6,532 nucleotides of DNA from JBCCGI01 sp039029355 (GTDB lineage: Bacteria > Planctomycetota > UBA1135 > GCA-002686595): assembly GCA_039029355.1 (NCBI GenBank), contig JBCCGI010000173.1, positions 1-6,532 of the forward strand, read 5' to 3'. How positions within the stretch are numbered: position 1 is the stretch's first letter; each line of letters starts with the position of its first letter. Below are positions 1 to 5,062 of this stretch, piece by piece. A model generated the notes under the pieces. It searched no databases. It worked only from the letters and a program-made list of their open reading frames with translations, and had not been told where the DNA came from. A program made the position numbers and the translations under genes.

Positions 1-83
1 ACCATGGTGCGCACGAGTCCTTCGTGACCGGGCACGTCGACGACGGAGAGCCGGGTCCCGTCGGGCAGGTCGAGGCTCGTCCA
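1..83 (-). pseudogene. selB: Fragment of SelB, selenocysteine-specific elongation factor (GTPase domain)
   Basis: Read leftwards from about position 83, this frame gives 27 residues including DLPDGTRLSVVDVPGHEG and then LVRTM before the window ends. DVPGH (24-38) is the G3 (DxxG) motif of translational GTPases, and the form DVPGHE followed by VRTM is typical of SelB, which delivers Sec-tRNA to recoded UGA codons. EF-Tu and CysN usually carry DCPGH or DTPGH. The P-loop (GHVDHGKT), expected roughly 40 residues earlier, is absent, because upstream sequence switches to a TPR protein in another frame. What remains is an internal fragment with no start codon of its own. The rest may lie left of the window. 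The family call is fairly firm. Whether this is a real genomic remnant or a chimeric assembly join cannot be decided here. Confidence 0.6.
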
Positions 84-378
84 GCAGCAGCTCGGCCCAG
101 CCCAGCTCGACCTCCGGCGCCGCCGGCGCCAGCTCGCCCGCCGCCGCGAGGTCGCTGCGCGCCGCGGCGAAGTCGCGGTGCCGCCGGTGCAGGTCGGCGC
201 GCCTCCAGCGCAGGTCCGCGACGTCGGGATCGGCCTGGATCCGGCGCGAGACGCGCTCGATCTGGCGGTGCAGGTCGTCGTGCGCCGCGGCGGGGAGGGC
301 GAGGGTTCCGACCAGCGCCGGGGCGAGCGCGAACCGCAGCGCCACGCGGCGCAGCGTGAGAAACGCATTCCCCTCCAT
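76..378 (-). CDS. Exported TPR-repeat protein, N-terminal part only (interrupted)
   Basis: An ATG at 376-378 opens a frame with an N-terminal export signal: a basic LRRVALRFALAP stretch, then a hydrophobic stretch ending ALPAAAH around residues 10-33. Next comes a helical region, DLHRQIERVSRRIQADP, and a TPR-like unit with RRADLHRRHRDFAAARSDL and then a second helix, ELGWAELLLD, to about residue 100. The pattern resembles secreted TPR proteins often encoded beside phosphatase or sulfatase genes in planctomycetes and proteobacteria. TPR domains bind other proteins, but no partner is identifiable. After residue 101 the frame stays open to the window edge but turns into Arg-rich nonsense, while a different frame becomes SelB-like, so the TPR protein ends abnormally near 76-83. 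No Shine-Dalgarno sequence precedes the ATG. A -10-like hexamer lies 7 bases upstream, suggesting leaderless transcription. The gene is divergent from the phosphodiesterase gene. Confidence 0.6.
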
Positions 379-385
379 GGGCCCG

Positions 386-391
386 ATCCTA
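386..391 (-). promoter_or_regulatory. -10-like hexamer for the TPR gene
   Basis: The minus strand reads TAGGAT, 4 of 6 matches to TATAAT, ending 7 bases before the ATG at 378. With no ribosome binding site between them, this spacing would place transcription start at or near the ATG. No convincing -35 box is visible 17 bases further upstream. Confidence 0.35.
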
Positions 392-452
392 ACCGCGCGC
401 GGGTCCGGAGAGGGGGATCGTGCCACGCCTTCCTCCCCGCGCCGGAACAGGC

Positions 453-458
453 TACATT
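453..458 (+). promoter_or_regulatory. -10-like hexamer for the phosphodiesterase gene
   Basis: TACATT (4 of 6 matches to TATAAT) sits in a locally AT-rich patch, 9 bases before the ATG at 468. No Shine-Dalgarno sequence lies between them, so the arrangement again suggests a leaderless or very short-leader transcript. The -35 match is poor. Confidence 0.35.
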
Positions 459-467
459 TCAATCAAG

Positions 468-1841
468 ATGCGGCTTCGATCCCTGCTCTTCGCGGCGCTC
501 CTCGGCGCCGCCTCGGCCTGCGGAGGAGAGCCGTCGCGGCCGCTCCCCAAAGTGTGCGTGTTCTGTGTCGACGGCGCGACGTTCAACGTCATCGACCCGC
601 TGCTGGAGGAGGGCAAGCTGCCCCACATCCAGGCGCTGATCGAGCGCGGCACGCGCATGGTGTTGCAGTCGTCGCACGAGTCCAACGGCTCGCCGACCCT
701 GTGGGCGACGGCGATGACCGGCGTCGGGATGGAGGCCCACGGCATCGATGCCTTCGCGCGCAAGGAGGACGACGAGGTCGTGTTCCTGCGCTCCTACCAC
801 CGCACCGCTCCGGCGCTCTGGAACATGGTGTCGAACCGCGGCGGCTCGGTGGGGGTCTTCGGACTGCTCAACACCTGGCCCGCGGAGGTCGTGCGCGGCG
901 TCGTCGTGTCCGACCGCTTCTATTGGTCGAAGCGCGCCACGATGGGCGCCTACGGCGACGAGGGCGTGACCTTTCCCGAGGGACTGGCCGAGGACCTCGC
1001 CGCGCAGCGCCTGACGCCGTCGGACATCTCGCGCGATGAGCTGGCCGAGTTCGCGACCTTCTCCGACGAGGAGTGGGAGATGCTCCTCCACTGGGACGAG
1101 GGGCGCGACGAGATCAAGGGCAACGCCTTCGTGAACCTGAAGTACGCGTACCAGGGAACGAAGAGCGTGCACCGCGCGGCGCTCGAGGTCGTCCGCTCCC
1201 AGGGGCAGCCGGACCTGATGCTGGTCTACCTCGAGCTGCCCGACCGCGTCGGCCACCCGTTCTGGAGCCAGTACGAGCCCGAGGCGGTACTCCACGGCCA
1301 CGAGGACATGGACCTCGCCCGCGCCGAGCGCCTCGGCGGGCTGGTGCCCGGCTCCTACGTCGTCGTCGATCGGATGATCGGCGAGCTGATGGCCGAGCTG
1401 GACGCCGACACGACGGTGATGATCGTGTCGGACCACGGCATGCGCTCGAACAACCGCTCGGGCATCCTGCCCGACGACCCGGTCAACATCGGCCCGACCG
1501 GCGTGCACGAGAAGGCGGGCGTGCTGGTCGCGGCCGGGCCCGCGGTCGCGCCGGGCGCGACGGCGAAGGCGAGCCTCTTCGACGTCGCTCCGACCGTGCT
1601 GGCGCTCATGGGCCTGCCGTCGTCGACGCAGTTCGAAGGGAAGACCCTAGAGACCCTGATCGAGCCCGCCTTCCGCGCCGCGCACCCGCAGGACGAGGCG
1701 TTGGACGAGCCGCCGCTCTTCTTCCGCGATCGCCCGATCCCCGAGGGCATGGACGCCGAGTACGTGAAGCAGATGCAGGCGATCGGCTACATCGACTCGG
1801 AGGGGACCGAGCTCGACTTCATGAACCCGGGCGGGGACTAG
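468..1841 (+). CDS. Alkaline phosphatase superfamily lipoprotein, type I phosphodiesterase/nucleotide pyrophosphatase-like
   Basis: This 457-residue protein is a probable metal-dependent phosphohydrolase or phosphodiesterase acting outside the cytoplasmic membrane. Residues 1-18 form a signal peptide ending ASAC, a weak lipobox, so Cys18 may be lipidated. The superfamily core is visible in order: VFCVDGATFNVIDP with metal ligand Asp34, the nucleophile segment SPTLWATAMTG (Ser75 aligns with the Thr of NPP enzymes) followed by HGI, YLELPDRVGHPFW with Asp259 and His263, SDHG with Asp322 and His323, and GVHEKAGVLVAAG with His347. All expected metal ligands appear present. The C-terminus carries an MQAIGYI motif, common in related exported phosphatases and sulfatases. 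The frame also opens at a GTG at 420 preceded by a GGAGAGGGGG run. I chose the ATG at 468 because it begins a compact signal peptide (MRLRSLL), whereas the earlier start adds 16 unlikely residues. The substrate is unknown. It is divergent from the TPR gene. Confidence 0.85.
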   Translation: MRLRSLLFAALLGAASACGGEPSRPLPKVCVFCVDGATFNVIDPLLEEGKLPHIQALIERGTRMVLQSSHESNGSPTLWATAMTGVGMEAHGIDAFARKEDDEVVFLRSYHRTAPALWNMVSNRGGSVGVFGLLNTWPAEVVRGVVVSDRFYWSKRATMGAYGDEGVTFPEGLAEDLAAQRLTPSDISRDELAEFATFSDEEWEMLLHWDEGRDEIKGNAFVNLKYAYQGTKSVHRAALEVVRSQGQPDLMLVYLELPDRVGHPFWSQYEPEAVLHGHEDMDLARAERLGGLVPGSYVVVDRMIGELMAELDADTTVMIVSDHGMRSNNRSGILPDDPVNIGPTGVHEKAGVLVAAGPAVAPGATAKASLFDVAPTVLALMGLPSSTQFEGKTLETLIEPAFRAAHPQDEALDEPPLFFRDRPIPEGMDAEYVKQMQAIGYIDSEGTELDFMNPGGD

Positions 1842-1843
1842 GG

Positions 1844-1866
1844 CCGGGCCCCGACGGCGCGCCCGG
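1844..1866 (+). repeat. Inverted repeat just after the phosphodiesterase stop
   Basis: CCGGGC (1844-1849) and GCCCGG (1861-1866) form a 6-bp stem with an 11-base loop, starting 2 bases after the stop codon. There is no T-tract. It may help end transcription or protect the 3' end, but short GC-only stems are expected by chance in such DNA. Confidence 0.25.
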
Positions 1867-1905
1867 ACCGGACGCGGCACGCCACTAGTGCCTGCCCTGC
1901 AGGAG

Positions 1906-1927
1906 CTTGGGGGCCGCCGCCCCCAGG
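1906..1927 (+). terminator. Possible GC-rich hairpin terminator
   Basis: CTTGGGGGC (1906-1914) pairs with GCCCCCAGG (1919-1927) around a CGCC loop: nine pairs, one of them G-T. It lies 65 bases after the phosphodiesterase stop. No T-run follows, so it is not a classical intrinsic terminator. Its role as a terminator is inferred from position and stem strength. Confidence 0.35.
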
Positions 1928-1959
1928 CGGCGAACAGAAACCGCGCCCGGCCAGAACTA

Positions 1960-1992
1960 CTGCGGTCGCCGCTTCGACAACGGTCACCGCAG
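1960..1992 (+). repeat. Imperfect stem-loop upstream of the anchored hypothetical gene
   Basis: CTGCGGT (1960-1966) and ACCGCAG (1986-1992) are perfect complements. A two-base internal mismatch is followed by CCG/CGG (1969-1971 and 1981-1983), around loop CTTCGACAA. It sits 54 bases before the ATG at 2047 and could be a 5'-leader structure or an operator-like site. No known riboswitch is recognised. The rest of the 1842-2046 gap shows no credible coding. Confidence 0.3.
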
Positions 1993-2046
1993 GCGCCACG
2001 GTTGCGCGGCGGTCCCGCGTCCGACCCGCGTCCCCAGAGCCGCCCC

Positions 2047-2784
2047 ATGGGATTCCGCAGCGCCTTGATCTTCCTCGCCGCCACCGGCGGCAGCGCGTTC
2101 GTCTCGTTCCACTGGCTGGGAGGCCGCGGCGCGCCCGAGCGGGGGAGCGCGGCGCACGCGCACGGCGGCGGCGCGACCGCGGGGCTCGCGGAGGCGGCCG
2201 CCGAACTCGCGGCGCCGGAGGAAGGCGCTTGCCGCGCCGAGCCGCGCGCCGCCGCAGTCGAGACCGAGGCGCAGCCGGCCGAGGCCTACCCCTGGTCGCG
2301 CGCCGCGGCCGCGATCGAGGGCGACCTGGGCCTAGGCGACGACGCCCGCCGCGACCTCGCCGCCGGCGCCGTCGCGTGGCCCGAGGAGCTCACCACCGAC
2401 TGGGTGCGCGAGACCTTCCAGTTCGGCACTCCGCTCGCCGACTCCGACCTGGCTATGCTCGAGTCGATCGCCGCGCCCTTCAACGCGGATCTCTGGGCCG
2501 AGGCCAACCGCTACGCCACGTACATCGACGTCGGGCTGCGCGACGCCTGGGCTGCGGGCGACTTCGGTCGTGGCGCACTCGGGGCCGATGGCGCGCTGCG
2601 CCTCGGCGCGCCGGACGCGAGCACGATCTACTCGAGTTCGATGGTCTCCCACGGCTGGGGCGTGCGGATCGCGCTCGACGAGGAGACCCATCCGCACCTC
2701 GTCGAGCTCCGCCGCTCCATGGCCGCCCGACGCGCCGACCGCACGCGAGCCCTGGCCGCGCACCTCGACGAGCTCGCGCATTAG
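2047..2784 (+). CDS. Hypothetical membrane-anchored or exported protein
   Basis: I do not recognise this 245-residue protein. Residues 5-24 (SALIFLAATGGSAFVSFHWL) form one hydrophobic segment with no clear cleavage site, so a signal anchor is as likely as a signal peptide. An Ala/Gly/Glu-rich, low-complexity linker spans about 25-80. The remainder looks folded: an acidic helical segment (AAAAIEGDLGLGDDARRDL, 86-104), a Trp-containing region (WPEELTTDWVRETFQFG, 111-127), a central block (LWAEANRYATYIDVGLRDAW, 149-168), a possible beta region near 185-210 (STIYSSSMVSHGWGVRIAL), and a basic C-terminal helix (222-243). No catalytic motif is evident. The frame stays open upstream to a GTG at 1888, but that extension is Arg/Pro-rich and non-hydrophobic, so I start at the ATG at 2047. 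The ribosome binding site is weak (AGAG). It lies between the phosphodiesterase and the Cys-rich protein gene on the same strand, with gaps long enough for separate transcription. Confidence 0.6.
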   Translation: MGFRSALIFLAATGGSAFVSFHWLGGRGAPERGSAAHAHGGGATAGLAEAAAELAAPEEGACRAEPRAAAVETEAQPAEAYPWSRAAAAIEGDLGLGDDARRDLAAGAVAWPEELTTDWVRETFQFGTPLADSDLAMLESIAAPFNADLWAEANRYATYIDVGLRDAWAAGDFGRGALGADGALRLGAPDASTIYSSSMVSHGWGVRIALDEETHPHLVELRRSMAARRADRTRALAAHLDELAH

Positions 2785-2889
2785 CGCGCGCGGCGCGCCG
2801 CTCCGCGGGCGCCGGCCTACGAGCAGGGACTGGAGGCCTAGGCGGCCGCGGTGGTCGCGGTCCGGGCCAGCGTCCCGAGCGACCTAACG

Positions 2890-2894
2890 AAAGG
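2890..2894 (+). promoter_or_regulatory. Ribosome binding site of the Cys-rich protein gene
   Basis: AAAGG lies 8 bases before the ATG at 2903 and fixes that start. The preceding 105 bases after the upstream stop hold only GC palindromes, GCGGCGCGCCGC (2790-2801) and GCCTAGGC (2836-2843), with no clear promoter. Confidence 0.5.
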
Positions 2895-2902
2895 CACGTC
2901 TC

Positions 2903-3373
2903 ATGCTGATCTCCAAACCGCTCCTAGGCGGCATCCTCCTCGGAGGACTGCTGCCGTTCGGACTCTCCGCCGCCGCACCCGACGTGGGACCGGGCGCCGC
3001 CGCCGACACTTGCTCCGGCTGCACCGGCGGCGGGGGAGGCGAGTCGATCTACGAAGGGCCGGGCGGCGAGCTCTACCTGCGCATCGACATGGAGGTGCCC
3101 GAGGACGGTGGCTGCATCGGCCCGATCTCGATCGGCGAGCTGACGTTCTGCATCGAGATCCCCTGCCACGTCACCTACCTGACCTGCTGGAAGATCCCGC
3201 AGGGCAAGCAGGGCGTGCGCAAGATCAACGACCTGGTCGTCCAGAACATCGCCGACATCGACTGCCCGACCCAGACCACCTACATGTTCTGCGGCACCGA
3301 GCTGACCGCATCGCTCGAGGCGTGCGGACAGCGGGTCGAGGTGACGGCGACCTGCTCGGACTGCGAGTACTAG
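2903..3373 (+). CDS. Small secreted cysteine-rich protein, unknown family
   Basis: This 156-residue protein is exported. It has Lys5, a hydrophobic core (about 7-22) rich in Leu and Gly, and an SAAA-P signal peptidase-like site near residue 25. The mature part opens with DTCSGC, a Gly5 run, and a beta-rich region. It contains 11 cysteines (37, 40, 71, 83, 88, 95, 121, 130, 141, 151, 154), with a CxxC pair at each end of the mature chain (CSGC and CSDC). The alternating hydrophobic pattern (GELYLRIDMEV, ISIGELTFCIEI, HVTYLTCW, RVEVTATC) suggests a beta-sandwich stabilised by disulfides. No enzyme motif is evident. An odd cysteine count leaves at least one thiol free or intermolecular. Codon use fits the neighbours, and an AAAGG ribosome binding site supports the start. 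It is the last gene of the plus-strand set, convergent with the sulfatase-fold gene. Structural, adhesive or inhibitor roles are all possible. Confidence 0.7.
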   Translation: MLISKPLLGGILLGGLLPFGLSAAAPDVGPGAAADTCSGCTGGGGGESIYEGPGGELYLRIDMEVPEDGGCIGPISIGELTFCIEIPCHVTYLTCWKIPQGKQGVRKINDLVVQNIADIDCPTQTTYMFCGTELTASLEACGQRVEVTATCSDCEY

Positions 3374-3387
3374 CTTGCGTCGAGGGG

Positions 3388-3407
3388 CGCCGCTCGCGGA
3401 AGCGGCG
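3388..3407. terminator. Bidirectional hairpin between convergent genes
   Basis: CGCCGCT (3388-3394) pairs perfectly with AGCGGCG (3401-3407) around a 6-base loop. It fills most of the 45-base gap between the stop codons at 3373 and 3419, so it could end both transcripts. No T-tract is present on either strand, so Rho-dependent or hairpin-only termination is assumed. Confidence 0.5.
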
Positions 3408-3418
3408 GCGCGCCTGCG

Positions 3419-4885
3419 CTACTCGTCCCCGAGATACCCCATCGAACGCAGCTCCTCGAGGAACGCCGCGTTCCCCTCGAAGTCCACCGTCCGCAGCTCC
3501 TTCACCGGGTTCAGCTTCGACAGGTGGTCGCGCAGCGGGATCACCAGGCGCTGCTCGAAGCCCTCGTCCTCGAGCTGGGCGTCGTCGTAGTACGTCGGGG
3601 GCTTCGCTTCGCCGTCGTAGCTGGCGGCGACCAGCTCGGAGGCGAACCACGGCACCGGGCTCTTGCGCTCGATCTGCTCGTAGTGGACGTACATCGGGTC
3701 CTGCGGGAGGGACTCGAGGTTCATCCAGGCGCGCTCGTCACCGCGGCGTAGCGTGACGCAGCTGCCGTAGTACGAGATGGCCCAGCCGCGGCTGGGGCGG
3801 GCGGAGAGCAGGCTCGCGCCGTCGAGCTCGCGCGTGAACGGCAGGTCGAGCAGCTGCAGCGTGGTCGGCGCGACCTGCAGGGTCTCGACCGGGTCCTCGA
3901 CCACCGCCGGCGACACGCCGGGCACGTGGACGATGAGCGGGACGTGCAGCACGCCCTCGGTCATCACGCGGCCGTGGCCCCAGCGCGGGGCGGTCTCGAA
4001 GAGCTCCTCGCCGTGGTCGGCCGAGAAGATCAGCGCGATCTCGTCCTTGTTCGGCAGGGTCTCGAGCAGCGCGGTGACGCGCCCGAGCTGGTCATCGACG
4101 CCCGCGACCTCGGCCAGGTAGAGGGCGTTCATGATGTCCATCTCCTCCTTGGGCGGGAACTTGCCGGCGTTCGCGTAGCCCTGGAAGATCTTGCCCTGCT
4201 GGAAGCCGTCCCACACCGGGTTGGCGTCGTAGTCCCAGTGCGTCGGCGGCGGGATGTGCTCGCCGTGCGGGTCGATCAGGTGGATCCAGCACAGGAACGG
4301 ACCGTCCTGCTCTTGGATCCACTCCATGCCCGCGGTGACCGCCTTCTCGTCCCAGTCGTAGTGCTGGGTGTTCCAGTCCTTGCCGCAGAAGATCTCGTCC
4401 CATCCGTCGTGCCAGACCGAGCCCTCGATGCCCTGCGCGCCGCAGTGGCTGGCCGAGAACTCGCCGGTCGGGATGCCCTGCTTCTGCGCCGTCACGGCGA
4501 CCGGCGTGGCCGTGTCGGCCAGCTTGCCGCTCATCCCCAGCACGCCGGTGTGGTGGGGGAAGAGGCCGGTCATCATCGCCGACACCGCCGCGTGGGTGTG
4601 GCTGGCCTGGGTGTAGGGGTTGAGGAACAGGATCGACTCGGAGGCGAGCCTGTCCAGGTGGGGCGTCACGCCGTCGGTCGAGCCGTAGCATCCCAGCCGG
4701 TCCGCGCGCAGCGTGTCGACCGTGAAGAGGATCACCGACTGGATGCGTTCGGGCACGACCACGCCGTCCCCGTCGGCGCCCGCTCCGCCTCCTCCGGCGC
4801 CGGGCTCGGAGCCGCCCTCGCCGCCTCCGCAGGCGGAGAAGAGGATGAGGGGGGCGACCAGGAGCAGGGGACGAAGCGTGTACAT
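3419..4885 (-). CDS. Sulfatase-fold lipoprotein with Thr in place of the formylglycine Cys
   Basis: This 488-residue protein belongs to the sulfatase branch of the alkaline phosphatase superfamily. Residues 1-18 are a signal peptide ending LFSAC, so Cys19 is a likely lipidation site. A flexible Gly-rich tether (20-42) follows. The catalytic fold shows VDTLRADRLGCYG (Asp57 and Asp62), the active-site segment THAAVSAMMTG (97-107), HLIDPHGEH (202-210), FSADHGEE with Asp290 and His291, and WGHG with His304. It ends in LRSMGYL, a C-terminal motif common in related sulfatases. True sulfatases have C/S-x-P-S-R at the nucleophile. Here that stretch is T-H-A-A-V, so Thr97 replaces the Cys or Ser that becomes formylglycine, and the Pro, Ser and Arg are also lost. 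Sulfate-ester hydrolysis by the usual mechanism is therefore unlikely. Thr-nucleophile phosphodiesterase or phosphotransferase activity is possible, as in LtaS-type or NPP-type enzymes. The start at 4885 is preferred over the in-frame GTG at 4945 because of the signal peptide and a GGAGG ribosome binding site. Confidence 0.85.
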   Translation of the reverse strand: MYTLRPLLLVAPLILFSACGGGEGGSEPGAGGGGAGADGDGVVVPERIQSVILFTVDTLRADRLGCYGSTDGVTPHLDRLASESILFLNPYTQASHTHAAVSAMMTGLFPHHTGVLGMSGKLADTATPVAVTAQKQGIPTGEFSASHCGAQGIEGSVWHDGWDEIFCGKDWNTQHYDWDEKAVTAGMEWIQEQDGPFLCWIHLIDPHGEHIPPPTHWDYDANPVWDGFQQGKIFQGYANAGKFPPKEEMDIMNALYLAEVAGVDDQLGRVTALLETLPNKDEIALIFSADHGEELFETAPRWGHGRVMTEGVLHVPLIVHVPGVSPAVVEDPVETLQVAPTTLQLLDLPFTRELDGASLLSARPSRGWAISYYGSCVTLRRGDERAWMNLESLPQDPMYVHYEQIERKSPVPWFASELVAASYDGEAKPPTYYDDAQLEDEGFEQRLVIPLRDHLSKLNPVKELRTVDFEGNAAFLEELRSMGYLGDE

Positions 4886-4895
4886 CGGGCGGGAA

Positions 4896-4900
4896 CCTCC
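4896..4900 (-). promoter_or_regulatory. Shine-Dalgarno site of the sulfatase-fold gene
   Basis: GGAGG on the minus strand, 10 bases before the ATG at 4885, is the strongest ribosome binding site in the window. It selects this ATG over the upstream in-frame GTG at 4945. Confidence 0.65.
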
Positions 4901-4906
4901 GGGGTT

Positions 4907-4922
4907 GAATCGGCCGATTCTA
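4907..4922 (-). promoter_or_regulatory. Candidate promoter -10 with overlapping 14-bp palindrome
   Basis: On the minus strand TAGAAT (4917-4922) matches TATAAT at 5 of 6 positions, 31 bases before the ATG at 4885. GAATCGGCCGATTC (4907-4920) is a perfect palindrome that shares most of this hexamer and covers the expected transcription start. That is where a dimeric repressor would sit. The -35 region is weak. Regulator identity is unknown. Confidence 0.4.
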
Positions 4923-4974
4923 GCCGGGGGCCTGAGCCGAGCCACCGGAATCGGCGTCCCCGTCCCGTAACGAA

Positions 4975-4986
4975 CGCCGGCCGGCG
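4975..4986. repeat. 12-bp GC palindrome
   Basis: CGCCGGCCGGCG is perfectly self-complementary and lies in the spacer between the exported hypothetical gene (stop at 5063) and the sulfatase-fold gene. It may be part of the structured element beside it or simply reflect base composition. Confidence 0.3.
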
Positions 4987-5001
4987 CGCCCCCGCTGCGC
5001 C

Positions 5002-5049
5002 GGCGCCGGCGGGCCTCCGCCCTGCCGCGGAGTCCGACCCGCCGGCGCC
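5002..5049 (-). terminator. Long nested stem-loop after the exported hypothetical gene
   Basis: GGCGCCGGCGGG (5002-5013) and CCCGCCGGCGCC (5038-5049) form a perfect 12-bp stem. Inside it, CTCCGC (5015-5020) pairs with GCGGAG (5027-5032) around a 6-base loop, giving a two-tier hairpin. On the minus strand it starts 13 bases after the stop at 5063, so a transcription end or 3'-protective role is the simplest reading. No T-tract follows. It could also be a dispersed repeat. That would show as further copies elsewhere in the genome. Confidence 0.5.
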
Positions 5050-5062
5050 CCGGCCGGGAGCG

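Noticed and set aside
24..359. A plus-strand open frame beginning MTGHVDDGEPG, superficially like the SelB P-loop GHVDHGKT.
   Set aside because: It is the antisense of the DVPGHE codons. The rest is Pro/Arg/Ala-rich, and the Lys-Thr essential to a P-loop is missing.
459..1508. A 349-codon minus-strand open frame antisense to the phosphodiesterase.
   Set aside because: Low-complexity Arg/His/Val/Leu composition with no signal or domain. The sense frame has clear catalytic motifs.
1888..2046. An upstream in-frame GTG extension of the anchored hypothetical protein.
   Set aside because: The added 53 residues are Arg/Pro-rich, overlap two stem-loops and would bury the N-terminal hydrophobic segment.
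2790..2801. GCGGCGCGCCGC palindrome right after a stop codon as a terminator.
   Set aside because: As a perfect palindrome with no loop it cannot form a long hairpin, and such strings are expected in very GC-rich spacers.
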